Positions 34,325-39,892 of a DNA stretch of 46,731 bases are shown here, in pieces (the stretch's first letter is position 1; each line of letters begins with the position of its first letter). The notes beneath the pieces were generated by a model. That model had not been told where the DNA came from. It did no database searches and saw only the letters and a program-made list of their open reading frames with translations. This DNA is from a virus: IMG/VR virus record IMGVR_UViG_3300037063_000012, positions 1 through 46,731 of that record; one strand, given 5' to 3'. The position numbers and the translations under genes are program-made.

Positions 34325-34487
34325 ACCAACTTGGTCCCGGCGAAAAAGTTCGGCTAGTGCGTCAAGGTCGATGCGACTGAGATTCTCGTTGACCTTCTCA
34401 AGGGACTTCGAAGCTCTAGTGAGCCTCTCCTTGGATCGTTGATTGATTGACTTTGCTTGAATTGACGGAGCGATTCACGCTTCTCCC

Positions 34488-34835
34488 TTACTGGCTTTCT
34501 TTTTCTAGTCGGTCCAACTCAGCCGCAATCGCTCTCGCGACGGGGACAAGTTGATCCAGTGGGAGGGTTACGTACGACTTGGCTATATTTTTGCGCGGAC
34601 GCTTGTGAACAATCGCATAGGGCAGTCGTGCTCTTTCCCCGGATCGTTCGGATTGATCGACCCAGGTTGACAAGGTGGTGGCCTTCTGGTTCTTTGCCTC
34701 AAGAACAAACGGAATGCCCAAAAAATCACCAAGGGGGGACGAAAACGGTGCTCTTTCTATCTGGGGAAAGTATTGCTGGAGATAGTCCCGAACCTCGACC
34801 TCATATCGCGTACCTTTTGCGCGGCTGACGCTCAT
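34488..34835 (-). CDS. PD-(D/E)XK nuclease, Holliday-junction-resolvase-like
   Basis: 115 residues. AKGTRYEVEVRDYLQQYFP, then GDFLGI and VLEAKNQK form the D...ExK metal site, followed by WVDQSERSG. This is the Hjc/PD-(D/E)XK pattern of small phage resolvases, which cut branched DNA before packaging. It lies close to terL, as often seen. ATG follows the upstream TAG directly. Confidence 0.7.
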   Translation of the reverse strand: MSVSRAKGTRYEVEVRDYLQQYFPQIERAPFSSPLGDFLGIPFVLEAKNQKATTLSTWVDQSERSGERARLPYAIVHKRPRKNIAKSYVTLPLDQLVPVARAIAAELDRLEKESQ

Positions 34836-35153
34836 CTAACAAGCATCCCTTTCGCGACCCCACTCCGTCAGTCCGTCGAAGTCACCGTCACCTGACTCGT
34901 AGATCGGGTGCAGGAACGAAACAGATGCACCACCAGGTGGTGTTGGATCTTCAGGGTCAGGAGAAGTACCGATCCATTGATGGTCACAAACAAGGCAGAA
35001 ATAGACGGCGATGGCGGTGCTGGAATTGGGTCGAATCCTGCCGTGATATTCCACACGGGACTCTCTCCCCGGTTCAAGGATTTCGATGGTCTTAATTTCG
35101 TCAGGATCTTGAGTGACTCCGCATCGAGGACACCTCCACAAGAGACCACCCAT
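34836..35153 (-). CDS. Zinc-ribbon protein (105 aa)
   Basis: Started at MGGLLWRCPRCG (ATG 35153), which overlaps the upstream stop as TAATG and has GGGAG in front; the longer frame runs into the previous gene. Two Cys pairs, CPRC and CLVC, about 50 residues apart could bind one zinc. Function unknown. Confidence 0.6.
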   Translation of the reverse strand: MGGLLWRCPRCGVTQDPDEIKTIEILEPGRESRVEYHGRIRPNSSTAIAVYFCLVCDHQWIGTSPDPEDPTPPGGASVSFLHPIYESGDGDFDGLTEWGRERDAC

Positions 35154-35398
35154 TACATGAGCTCCCTCAGGAATGAGTAGAGACCATCCCACAGTACGGT
35201 GATTGGCCAACTCGCAGCCGACTTCAGGATGTCCGGGAGGAGACGAAGGTAGGTGATCGGGCGTCCCGACTCATCATTGACAATCCCCCGCGTGACCCTA
35301 AGATCAATGCGCTTGCGATTGACCAGCACGGAGACGCGGAAAAACACTGCCGCGAAGACCGCGAAGTAAACAGTGAGTAGGTATTGCCACCAAGTCAT
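35153..35398 (-). CDS. Small membrane protein (81 aa)
   Basis: One N-terminal transmembrane segment (YLLTVYFAVFAAVFF, residues 6-20), then a cationic, amphipathic body ending FLRELM. No recognised family. It could be a host-envelope effector or accessory lysis protein. No clear ribosome binding site is visible upstream. Confidence 0.55.
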   Translation of the reverse strand: MTWWQYLLTVYFAVFAAVFFRVSVLVNRKRIDLRVTRGIVNDESGRPITYLRLLPDILKSAASWPITVLWDGLYSFLRELM

Positions 35399-35432
35399 TT
35401 ATGCCCCCAATGTACAACCGCTATTCAACTCT

Positions 35433-35639
35433 TTACGAAATGGTCTGGAGTTGACTCCGCTTGAAGTGCTGAAAGTCATATCCGCCCGGCGTCTTCACCT
35501 CAACGCCGTACTCCTGGTGGGGCTTCGTGCCGTTGCTCGACAGGACTATCTCTCGTACTATCCCAGTCTTCCCGCCCGTCTTGGGCTTGATGATGACTTC
35601 CTCGTCCATGCCAAATTCTGTTTCAAATATTTTGCTCAT
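35433..35639 (-). CDS. Small SH3/KOW-like protein (68 aa)
   Basis: Started at MSKIFETEFG (ATG 35639). The longer frame would run through a terminator and a tRNA. GMDEEVIIKPKTGGKTGIVREI then YGVEVKTPGG look like the small beta barrel of KOW/SH3-type domains. It is the first gene after the tRNA-array terminator. TACGCT lies six bases before the ATG, hinting at a leaderless start, but no -35 is clear. Confidence 0.55.
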   Translation of the reverse strand: MSKIFETEFGMDEEVIIKPKTGGKTGIVREIVLSSNGTKPHQEYGVEVKTPGGYDFQHFKRSQLQTIS

Positions 35640-35655
35640 GGGATCAGCGTAGCAC

Positions 35656-35687
35656 AAAAGAAAGAGCCCCCCGCCGAAGCAGGGGGC
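35656..35687 (-). terminator. Rho-independent terminator after tRNA array
   Basis: Minus strand stem GCCCCCUGC/GCGGGGGGC (35666-35687, one imperfect pair) on a UUCG loop followed by UCUUUCUUUU. It ends the long minus-strand tRNA transcript just after tRNA-Ile(UAU). Confidence 0.85.
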
Positions 35688-35688
35688 A

Positions 35689-35766
35689 TGGTCCTGAGTG
35701 AAGGACTCGAACCTTCGCATGGCTGTGTATAAGACAGCGTTTCTGTAGCCGCTGAAATAACTCAGG
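35689..35766 (-). tRNA. tRNA-Ile(UAU)
   Basis: Acceptor CCTGAGT/ACTCAGG, T-arm GAAGG-TTCGAGT-CCTTC, anticodon loop CTTATAC. 3' CCA is encoded. It would read AUA, normally handled by a lysidine-modified tRNA. Confidence 0.9.
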
Positions 35767-35852
35767 AAGGGAAGATGGTTATAAATCACCAGAATCCGAG
35801 GGTTAATGACTTCCTCCTGGGCCTCCCATCCTTACGGGCAGGGACATCTTCT
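35767..35852 (-). other. Spacer with tRNA-sized stem, no confident gene
   Basis: GAAGATG and CATCTTC arms enclose about 67 bases, the size of a tRNA, with a possible CAT in a middle loop. No usable T-arm is seen. It may be a decayed tRNA. Confidence 0.25.
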
Positions 35853-35929
35853 TGGTCGGAATGGCAGGATTTGAACCTGCGGCCTTGGGCCTATGAAACC
35901 CCTGCTCTGCCAAACTGAGCTACACGCCG
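35853..35929 (-). tRNA. tRNA-Met or Ile (CAU)
   Basis: T-arm GCAGG-TTCAAAT-CCTGC, D-arm TAGCTC, anticodon loop TTCATAG. CCA is encoded. Its 5' end overlaps the stop region of the HNH gene by 10 bases. Met versus Ile identity cannot be told. Confidence 0.85.
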
Positions 35930-36333
35930 ATGTTGTGCTGTCCCCTTTGCCTCGTTCGCATACGATGACAGTTAGAACAGACTAATTCACATTTTTCTAC
36001 TTCTGCAAGGATCCTCTTCTTTGAGTAACTTCCTCCCCAGGTTTCCCCTATATTGAAGAGTTTCTCGCCACGCTCCGGTATGTGATCGAAATCCATACAT
36101 TCGGGCGGGAAAGTGTTGCCGCAATCCACGCAAGGATGATTCTTGAGGTCATCCAAAAATTCACGCAGACTTACCCTGCGCTTGACTCTGCTAGCAGCAA
36201 TTTGAGCCTTTAGTTTTGTGCTGTTGGTTTTGTAGTAATCCTTTTTGTACTGTCGGTATTCCGGCGTAGCGCGTCGGGCCGCAGACTTTTTGCGATCATA
36301 CTCTTTCTGCTTTTCGGGATCCTTGAATGCCAT
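35920..36333 (-). CDS. HNH homing-type endonuclease in tRNA array
   Basis: 137 residues. A basic N-terminus (KSAARRATPEYRQYKKDYYK) for DNA binding, then Cys68-x2-Cys71, DFDH (81-84), and CSNCHR with Cys119/Cys122: a zinc-stabilised HNH/McrA-like nuclease. The gene's 3' end runs into the downstream tRNA. It has its own CTAAAGA-type promoter whose -10 ends six bases before the ATG, so the mRNA should be leaderless. Probably a homing endonuclease that spreads within tRNA clusters. Confidence 0.85.
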   Translation of the reverse strand: MAFKDPEKQKEYDRKKSAARRATPEYRQYKKDYYKTNSTKLKAQIAASRVKRRVSLREFLDDLKNHPCVDCGNTFPPECMDFDHIPERGEKLFNIGETWGGSYSKKRILAEVEKCELVCSNCHRMRTRQRGQHNIGV

Positions 36334-36339
36334 GGTCCA

Positions 36340-36375
36340 AGTCTAGCATGGTTCTAACACACGTCCAGTCTTTAG
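36340..36375 (-). promoter_or_regulatory. CTAAAGA-family promoter, leaderless HNH gene
   Basis: CTAAAGAC at 36368-36375, -35 TGGACG at 36362-36367, 16 bp, -10 TAGACT at 36340-36345 with TGC before it, then six bases to the ATG at 36333. Confidence 0.7.
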
Positions 36376-36384
36376 ACCACTAAG

Positions 36385-36457
36385 TCGAGATAGTAGGAAT
36401 CGAACCCACGTCTTGGAGGTAGAAACTCCGCGTCCTAATCCGTTGAACGATATCCCG
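36385..36457 (-). tRNA. tRNA-Arg(UCU)
   Basis: Acceptor CGGGATA/TATCTCG, T-arm GTGGG-TTCGATT-CCTAC, anticodon loop TTTCTAC. Discriminator A, no CCA encoded. Confidence 0.9.
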
Positions 36458-36469
36458 ATTGTACTCCGT

Positions 36470-36546
36470 TGGCTCAGAGAGGAGGCCACGATCCCCCAAC
36501 CTCCTGGTTCAGGGCCAGGTGCAACTGCCTCTTGTGCTATCTCTGA
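36470..36546 (-). tRNA. tRNA-Gln(CUG)
   Basis: Acceptor TCAGAGA/TCTCTGA, anticodon arm CCTGG-CCCTGAA-CCAGG (C at position 33). Discriminator G and CCA are encoded. Confidence 0.85.
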
Positions 36547-36550
36547 ATGA

Positions 36551-36606
36551 TTGCAATTCCAAGTTTTAAGGCCGAAACTTGCCCTAACGCTTGCAATTCC
36601 AAGTTT
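36551..36606 (-). repeat. 16-bp direct repeats with competing hairpins
   Basis: TTGCAATTCCAAGTTT (plus strand) occurs at 36551-36566 and 36591-36606. On the minus strand CAAGTTT between them can pair with AAACTTG of either copy, giving two mutually exclusive 7-bp hairpins. It lies between tRNA-Ser(GCU) and tRNA-Gln(CUG). Confidence 0.6.
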
Positions 36607-36612
36607 ACTACG

Positions 36613-36696
36613 CGGAAGACTAGATACTCGAAAACTACACCTTGCGGTGCTCACCGTTTAGCAAACGGGCCGAGAGACCTCTCTCGTTAATCTTCC
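36613..36696 (-). tRNA. tRNA-Ser(GCU)
   Basis: Acceptor GGAAGAT/GTCTTCC, anticodon loop TTGCTAA, long variable arm CACC-GCAA-GGTG, T-loop TTCGAGT on a partly mismatched stem. Discriminator G, no CCA. Confidence 0.8.
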
Positions 36697-36701
36697 ATCT
36701 G

Positions 36702-36746
36702 TGTGGGGATATCCCCACAATACTAAATGTGGACTTATCCCCACAT
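36702..36746 (-). other. Hairpins downstream of rnpB
   Basis: A hairpin ATGTGG/CCACAT (36727-36746) starts two bases after the RNase P RNA end and is followed by UUAGUAUUG; a perfect 18-bp palindrome TGTGGGGATATCCCCACA lies at 36702-36719. They may mark the 3' end or terminate part of the transcript. Confidence 0.5.
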
Positions 36747-36748
36747 CG

Positions 36749-37092
36749 AAACTGAGTCAACCTATAAGCGGAGTTCTGTACACCTCACGGTGTGGTAACC
36801 ATCCATCTCAGCGATCTACCTAGGGATGTCTTTCGACGGACGAGCAGCCGCGTTCCCAGCTTTGATCTTGCTACGGGTAGGGTTTACCTAGCAGACTTGT
36901 CACCAAGCCTCTGGTGCGCTCTTACCGCACCCTTTCAGCATCACCTGTGATTCCAACCCTCGCGGGGAAAAATCCATCGGCTGTCTACTCTCTGTTGCAC
37001 TTGCCTGCGCCTCACGACGACTCTTTCAAGTACCCTGCTCTTTGTAGCCCCGACTTTCCTCTCCGTAGAGCGGTTACCCGGTTAACTCAATC
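36749..37092 (-). ncRNA. rnpB: RNase P RNA, bacterial type A
   Basis: The catalytic RNA that removes 5' leaders from tRNA precursors. About 344 bases. The universal core is present in order: GAGGAAAGTC, then GTGCAACAGAGAGTAGAC with CCGATGG, AAAGGGTGCGGTAAGAGCGC (P8-P9 region), CAAGATCAAAG, GATGGATGG and ACAGAACTCCGCTTA near the 3' end. Helix P1 pairs bases 37092-37080 with the 3' end over 13 bp. P4 pairs AAG-U-CGGGG with CUCCGCUU, keeping the bulged U; relative to E. coli both strands changed together, so the helix is conserved by compensation. P3 is short and P18 seems absent. A -10 box TATAGT ends six bases before P1. It sits inside the tRNA array on the same strand. Confidence 0.93.
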
Positions 37093-37098
37093 GTTTCA

Positions 37099-37125
37099 AC
37101 TATACCACAGTCGTCTAGTCTTTAA
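37099..37125 (-). promoter_or_regulatory. rnpB promoter
   Basis: -10 TATAGT at 37099-37104 with TGG in front (extended -10), placing the start at 37092, the first base of P1. TTAAAGAC lies 12-20 bases upstream, but closer than in the CTAAAGA family, so the -35 is unclear. Confidence 0.6.
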
Positions 37126-37138
37126 GGGTACGAATTAG

Positions 37139-37211
37139 CTCTGGGCTGAGGTTATGATCCCCCTATTGCAGATTCAAAGTCTGCCGTGTTAGCCGATTAC
37201 ACTACCCCAGA
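37139..37211 (-). tRNA. tRNA-Gln(UUG)
   Basis: Acceptor TCTGGGG/GCCCAGA, D-stem GTGT/ACAC, anticodon arm GCAGA-CTTTGAA-TCTGC, T-loop ATCATAA. Discriminator G, no CCA. Confidence 0.85.
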
Positions 37212-37226
37212 ATGATTTACTTCTAG

Positions 37227-37305
37227 TACTCCCAGAGGGATTTGCACCCTCACGCCTAGGCACAGATTTTTGAGATCTGCGTGTCTGCTATTTCACCATA
37301 GGAGC
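37227..37305 (-). tRNA. tRNA-Leu(CAA)
   Basis: Acceptor GCTCCTA/TGGGAGT, anticodon arm CAGAT-CTCAAAA-ATCTG, enlarged variable loop, T-arm GAGGG-TGCAAAT-CCCTC. No CCA. Confidence 0.85.
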
Positions 37306-37354
37306 ATGTTACCACACAAACCTTACCAACGCAAATCCTTAGTAAGGTTTATCG

Positions 37355-37443
37355 CGGAAGGAGTAGGATTCGAACCTACGGTGGCCCTTTCGGACCACTC
37401 TTGTTTTCGAGACAAGCGCCTTTAACCACTCGGCCTCCCACAC
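37355..37443 (-). tRNA. tRNA-Ser(CGA)
   Basis: D-arm GCCGAGTGG, anticodon arm CTTGT-CTCGAAA-ACAAG, long variable arm, T-arm GTAGG-TTCGAAT-CCTAC. Acceptor pairing is imperfect (GTGTGGG/TCCTTCC). Confidence 0.8.
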
Positions 37444-37460
37444 CTCAGTGCGTCGAATTC

Positions 37461-37510
37461 CAAAGGCGTCAAAAGGTGTCTAAAGGTGTCTAAAGGTGTC
37501 TAAAGGTGTC
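37461..37510 (-). repeat. 10-bp tandem repeat, five units
   Basis: Plus strand units CAAAGGCGTC, AAAAGGTGTC and three TAAAGGTGTC. It overlaps the 3' end of the adjacent tRNA-Ser(UGA). Confidence 0.9.
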
Positions 37511-37577
37511 GAGCCTTCACCCGTGAGGATGTACTGGTTTTCAAGGCCAGGTGACAGTAGCCGCTGTCATACTCTCC
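37494..37577 (-). pseudogene. tRNA-Ser(UGA), 3' end overrun by repeats
   Basis: Acceptor 5' strand GGAGAGT, anticodon arm CTGGC-CTTGAAA-ACCAG and a long variable arm CATCC/GGGTG are good. The T-arm GAAGG-CTCGACA-CCTTT and the 3' acceptor strand AGACACC are made of the tandem repeat and pair poorly with the 5' strand. Probably decayed. Confidence 0.6.
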
Positions 37578-37589
37578 ATTGTTACTTCG

Positions 37590-37662
37590 AGGGAAGGTCC
37601 AGAATCGAACTGGAATAGCGGGTGTTGCAAGCCCGTGCCTGTGTCCATTCGGCCACCGACCC
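37590..37662 (-). tRNA. tRNA-Cys(GCA)
   Basis: Acceptor GGGTCGG/CCTTCCC (two mismatches), anticodon loop TTGCAAC, T-arm TCCAG-TTCGATT-CTGGA, discriminator T as expected for Cys. No CCA. Confidence 0.85.
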
Positions 37663-37861
37663 ATGTGAGTCATCAGCCTCGGTTTCCACCTGCCACGAGG
37701 TCTCCCGGTCCTCTGGCTAGGAGTTAGGGATCTTGTCGGTAGCCAACCGTACCCTCAACTAAACCGGTGTGCATTCTGTTGGCTTTTACTTCCCCGCCCC
37801 TTTACGCCGAAGCGTTTTGCGGATACCTCAACCACCATGTCTATACACCACTAATGAATCG
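37663..37861 (-). other. 199-base spacer with hairpins, no confident gene
   Basis: Contains ACGC-TTCG-GCGT, a GCCAAC/GTTGGC stem and a GAGG-ACCGGGAGA-CCTC hairpin whose loop could be a Pro(GGG) anticodon, but no T-arm or acceptor fits. Probably remnants of tRNAs. Confidence 0.4.
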
Positions 37862-37947
37862 TAGGCATAAAGAGACTCGAACTCTTATTCCCATTACAGG
37901 AACCGGACTCTCGATCCGGCGCGTCTAACCAATTTCGCCATACGCCT
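37862..37947 (-). tRNA. tRNA-Leu(GAG)
   Basis: Acceptor AGGCGTA/TATGCCT, anticodon arm CCGGA-TCGAGAG-TCCGG, long variable arm, T-arm AAGAG-TTCGAGT-CTCTT. No CCA. Confidence 0.9.
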
Positions 37948-38005
37948 ATGTGCAGACTACAGCCTGCGTTTTCACTTCAGAATGCAGCCTACAGACTGCA
38001 CTTCG

Positions 38006-38081
38006 TACTCTCTACATGATTCGAACATGCACGTTAAACGGGTCTAAGCCGTTCTCCTCTGCCTAATTGGGATAAGAGAGC
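38006..38081 (-). tRNA. tRNA with UAG anticodon (Leu), short variable loop
   Basis: Acceptor GCTCTCT/AGAGAGT, anticodon arm AACGG-CTTAGAC-CCGTT, variable loop only six bases, T-arm GCATG-TTCGAAT-CATGT. The anticodon reads CUA (Leu) but the body is class I. Confidence 0.85.
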
Positions 38082-38146
38082 AAGTGATGCGTCCGGGTCT
38101 CTAGTCCGATAAAGAAGCATCGGTCTGTCGATACTTCACCGCTTCG

Positions 38147-38219
38147 TACTCCTGGTCAGGAACGAACTGACACTAGCTACCGGTTTAAACGGCAGTCCTC
38201 TGCATTGGGATACAGGAGC
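38147..38219 (-). tRNA. tRNA with UAA anticodon (Leu), copy 1
   Basis: Acceptor GCTCCTG/CAGGAGT, anticodon arm TGCCG-TTTAAAC-CGGTA, six-base variable loop, T-arm GTCAG-TTCGTTC-CTGAC. One base differs from copy 2 at 39367-39439. Confidence 0.9.
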
Positions 38220-38281
38220 AAGCGCCGTCTTTCCGGCTGTCCATAGTCCTCGGGGGTCTTAAAACCTTAACCGAAGTTACG

Positions 38282-38353
38282 TGGAGATGCTGAGAATCGG
38301 ACTCAGGATTTCTGTTTGCAAAACAGATGTGTTGCCACTAGCACCACACCCCC
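38282..38353 (-). tRNA. tRNA-Ala(UGC), copy 1
   Basis: Acceptor GGGGGTG/CATCTCC, anticodon arm TCTGT-TTTGCAA-ACAGA, T-arm CTGAG-TCCGATT-CTCAG. No CCA. Confidence 0.9.
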
Positions 38354-38360
38354 ATTTCCT

Positions 38361-38438
38361 CACTGTTGCTGACACCGCTAAGTGTCTCCGCATGTTCCGA
38401 CTCGAACGGTTGCAGATGCCTTTCACGCGGAAACAGTG
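38361..38438 (-). other. Structured RNA element, three-way junction
   Basis: Closing stem CACTGTT/AACAGTG, inner stem TCCGCGT/ATGCGGA that encloses a T-arm-like CCG-TTCGAGT-CGG, and a hairpin GACAC-TTAGCG-GTGTC. It looks like a tRNA acceptor plus T-arm minihelix inside another stem. Function unknown. Confidence 0.45.
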
Positions 38439-38476
38439 AGTGATCCAATGCGCAGTTGCAACTACACACCTTCTCG

Positions 38477-38548
38477 TGGAGACAGGGAATTTCGAAATCC
38501 CGGCTTCCTGCGTGCCATCGTAGCACTCTACCTCTGAGTTACAGCCCC
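38477..38548 (-). pseudogene. Decayed tRNA-Ala(GGC)
   Basis: D-arm and T-arm are intact and loop ATGGCAC would carry GGC, but the anticodon stem CTACG/GCAGG has three mismatches. The intact relative at 39660-39733 has CCGGT/ACCGG. Confidence 0.7.
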
Positions 38549-38625
38549 ATGCCCGCTTTGAGGTCGAGGAACGGTACCTCGTGCTAGCGGCCACCTGCAT
38601 CCGAAGATGTCGTCAGTACCTCTCG

Positions 38626-38698
38626 TGGTTCCTTACCGGATCGAACGACAACCTAGGGCTTTTCAGACCCCCGTGCAGACCAACTACACCAAAAAACC
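38626..38698 (-). tRNA. tRNA-Phe(GAA), copy 1
   Basis: Acceptor GGTTTTT/AGGAACC, anticodon loop CTGAAAA, T-loop TTCGATC. No CCA. Confidence 0.9.
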
Positions 38699-38788
38699 AT
38701 GTGGCCGTATCCTTTGTCAGGCAGGTGGACCAACCTTTTCCCATTGACAGCGGGGGAAAGACCGCAAGAGGGGTGTCACTCCCAATCG

Positions 38789-38863
38789 TAGATCCTGACG
38801 GATTTGAACCGCCGCCACCTAGGGTGTAGACCTAGTGCTCTGGCCAGACTGAGCTAAGAATCC
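38789..38863 (-). tRNA. tRNA-Val(UAC)
   Basis: Acceptor GGATTCT/AGGATCT, anticodon arm CTAGG-TCTACAC-CCTAG, T-arm with TTCAAAT. No CCA. Confidence 0.9.
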
Positions 38864-38868
38864 ATGAT

Positions 38869-38913
38869 AGTGCAAAATACTGCACTCTTTATTGCAGTGC
38901 AAGATACTGCACT
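38869..38913. promoter_or_regulatory. Tandem palindromic sites, operator-like
   Basis: AGTGCAAAATACTGCACT (38869-38886) and AGTGCAAGATACTGCACT (38896-38913): two 18-bp sites with identical AGTGCA/TGCACT arms, 27 bp centre to centre. They lie just upstream of tRNA-Val(UAC) and look like binding sites for a dimeric repressor. Confidence 0.55.
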
Positions 38914-38919
38914 TCGTAC

Positions 38920-39002
38920 AAGTGAAGGGCTGATAAATTCCAACGCGGGTCAGTCAGAACTTTCGGTAATCACTCCGCATCACCTTCCACCCGCTCTTCA
39001 CT
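38920..39002 (-). other. tRNA-sized structured spacer
   Basis: Outer stem AAGTGAAG/CTTCACTT (8 bp) and inner stem GCGGGT/ACCCGC. About 83 bases, no readable T-arm or anticodon. May be a decayed tRNA or another small RNA. Confidence 0.35.
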
Positions 39003-39005
39003 TCG

Positions 39006-39089
39006 TAGGCATAAGGAGACTTGAACTCCTACTCCCTTTCGGGAACAGCCACCTCAAGGCTGCGCGTCTGCCGATTTCGCCATACGCCT
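39006..39089 (-). tRNA. tRNA-Leu(GAG), second gene
   Basis: Acceptor AGGCGTA/TATGCCT, anticodon arm CAGCC-TTGAGGT-GGCTG, variable arm TCCC-GAAA-GGGA, T-loop TTCAAGT. No CCA. Confidence 0.9.
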
Positions 39090-39154
39090 ATTGAACAGTC
39101 CGGGGTTTGCGAGACTTCCTATCCCCGGTTCGGGCGCTCATCTCCCTACCGTAG

Positions 39155-39237
39155 TACTCTTGGAGGGGTACGATCCCTCAATCCTCGCGGCATCAGCTTC
39201 TAAAACTGACGTGTATATCCATTTCCACCACAAGAGC
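39155..39237 (-). tRNA. tRNA-Leu(UAG), class II
   Basis: Acceptor GCTCTTG/CAAGAGT, anticodon arm TCAGT-TTTAGAA-GCTGA, long variable arm, T-loop ATCGTAC. No CCA. Confidence 0.88.
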
Positions 39238-39366
39238 ATGTTCCCGCCGAATCGTTGCGTTTCGCGGGGTAAAGAAAACCTGTACGTAGTACCCTCAAGG
39301 AGCACCAGAGTACACAAGCAATCGTTGTACACCGATCACAAGTTTAAGCAACAACAGGTCATAACG

Positions 39367-39439
39367 TACTCCTGGCCAGGAACGAACTGACACTAGCTAC
39401 CGGTTTAAACGGCAGTCCTCTGCATTGGGATACAGGAGC
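39367..39439 (-). tRNA. tRNA with UAA anticodon (Leu), copy 2
   Basis: Same as copy 1 at 38147-38219 except one base near the T-arm/acceptor junction. Confidence 0.9.
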
Positions 39440-39530
39440 ATGGTGGACATTCACTACGGTACCATAGATCGCGCTCCTGCTAGTCGCGACTCGCTGCTCA
39501 TGTTAATAGCAGACTCTGAATTTCCGTCCG

Positions 39531-39602
39531 TGGAGAAGCGGAGAATCGGACTCCGGATACCTGAGTGCAAAACAGGTGTGTTACCACTAGCACTACAACC
39601 CC
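39531..39602 (-). tRNA. tRNA-Ala(UGC), copy 2
   Basis: Anticodon arm CCTGT-TTTGCAC-TCAGG, T-arm CGGAG-TCCGATT-CTCCG. Acceptor GGGGTTG/CTTCTCC. No CCA. Confidence 0.88.
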
Positions 39603-39659
39603 ATGTGCCGGTCTATCCCGGCTGTTTTCGTCTCTCCGAATGTCTTTACCTTACGGTAG

Positions 39660-39733
39660 TGGAGAATGTGGTGTTCGAAACCACGGCCTCCGGTATGCCA
39701 TACCGGCGCTCTGACCAACTGAGCTAAATCCCC
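39660..39733 (-). tRNA. tRNA-Ala(GGC)
   Basis: D-arm GCTC/GAGC, anticodon arm CCGGT-ATGGCAT-ACCGG, T-arm GTGGT-TTCGAAC-ACCAC. No CCA. Confidence 0.9.
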
Positions 39734-39745
39734 ATCGTTACATCG

Positions 39746-39818
39746 TGGTTCCTTGTCGGATCGAACGACAACCTAGGGCTTTTCAGACCCCCGTGCAGAC
39801 CAACTACACCAAAAAACC
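39746..39818 (-). tRNA. tRNA-Phe(GAA), copy 2
   Basis: Nearly identical to copy 1 at 38626-38698, with changes only in the T-stem. Confidence 0.9.
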
Positions 39819-39892
39819 AAGTGATGCAGGCCCCTCTGTCCCCGAAGAGACTGGTTATGACAATGACCTCGCGATCAAAGTTTCCTGCTTCG

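Larger units (their letters stand above)
38147..38698 (-). repeat. Duplicated four-tRNA block, copy 1
   Basis: tRNA order Leu(UAA), Ala(UGC), Ala(GGC), Phe(GAA) along the plus coordinate. The same order recurs at 39367-39818. In this copy the Ala(GGC) gene is decayed. Confidence 0.8.
39367..39818 (-). repeat. Duplicated four-tRNA block, copy 2
   Basis: Second Leu(UAA), Ala(UGC), Ala(GGC), Phe(GAA) block. All four tRNAs look intact here. Spacers differ from copy 1. Confidence 0.8.

Noticed and set aside
36343-36654. 103-residue minus-strand open frame
   Set aside because: It runs through tRNA-Arg and tRNA-Gln and reads as translated tRNA; the tRNAs explain the sequence.
36702-36719. Phage attachment site core
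   Set aside because: The palindrome follows the RNase P RNA end and no integrase gene is present; a hairpin at a transcript end is simpler.
37306-37342. CTAAGGA...TTGCGT-17-TAACAT promoter
   Set aside because: The -10 abuts the first base of tRNA-Leu(CAA), so the transcript would start inside the tRNA; ACAT is also the common tRNA leader.
37461-37510. CRISPR array
   Set aside because: The repeat unit is 10 bp with no spacers and no cas genes nearby.
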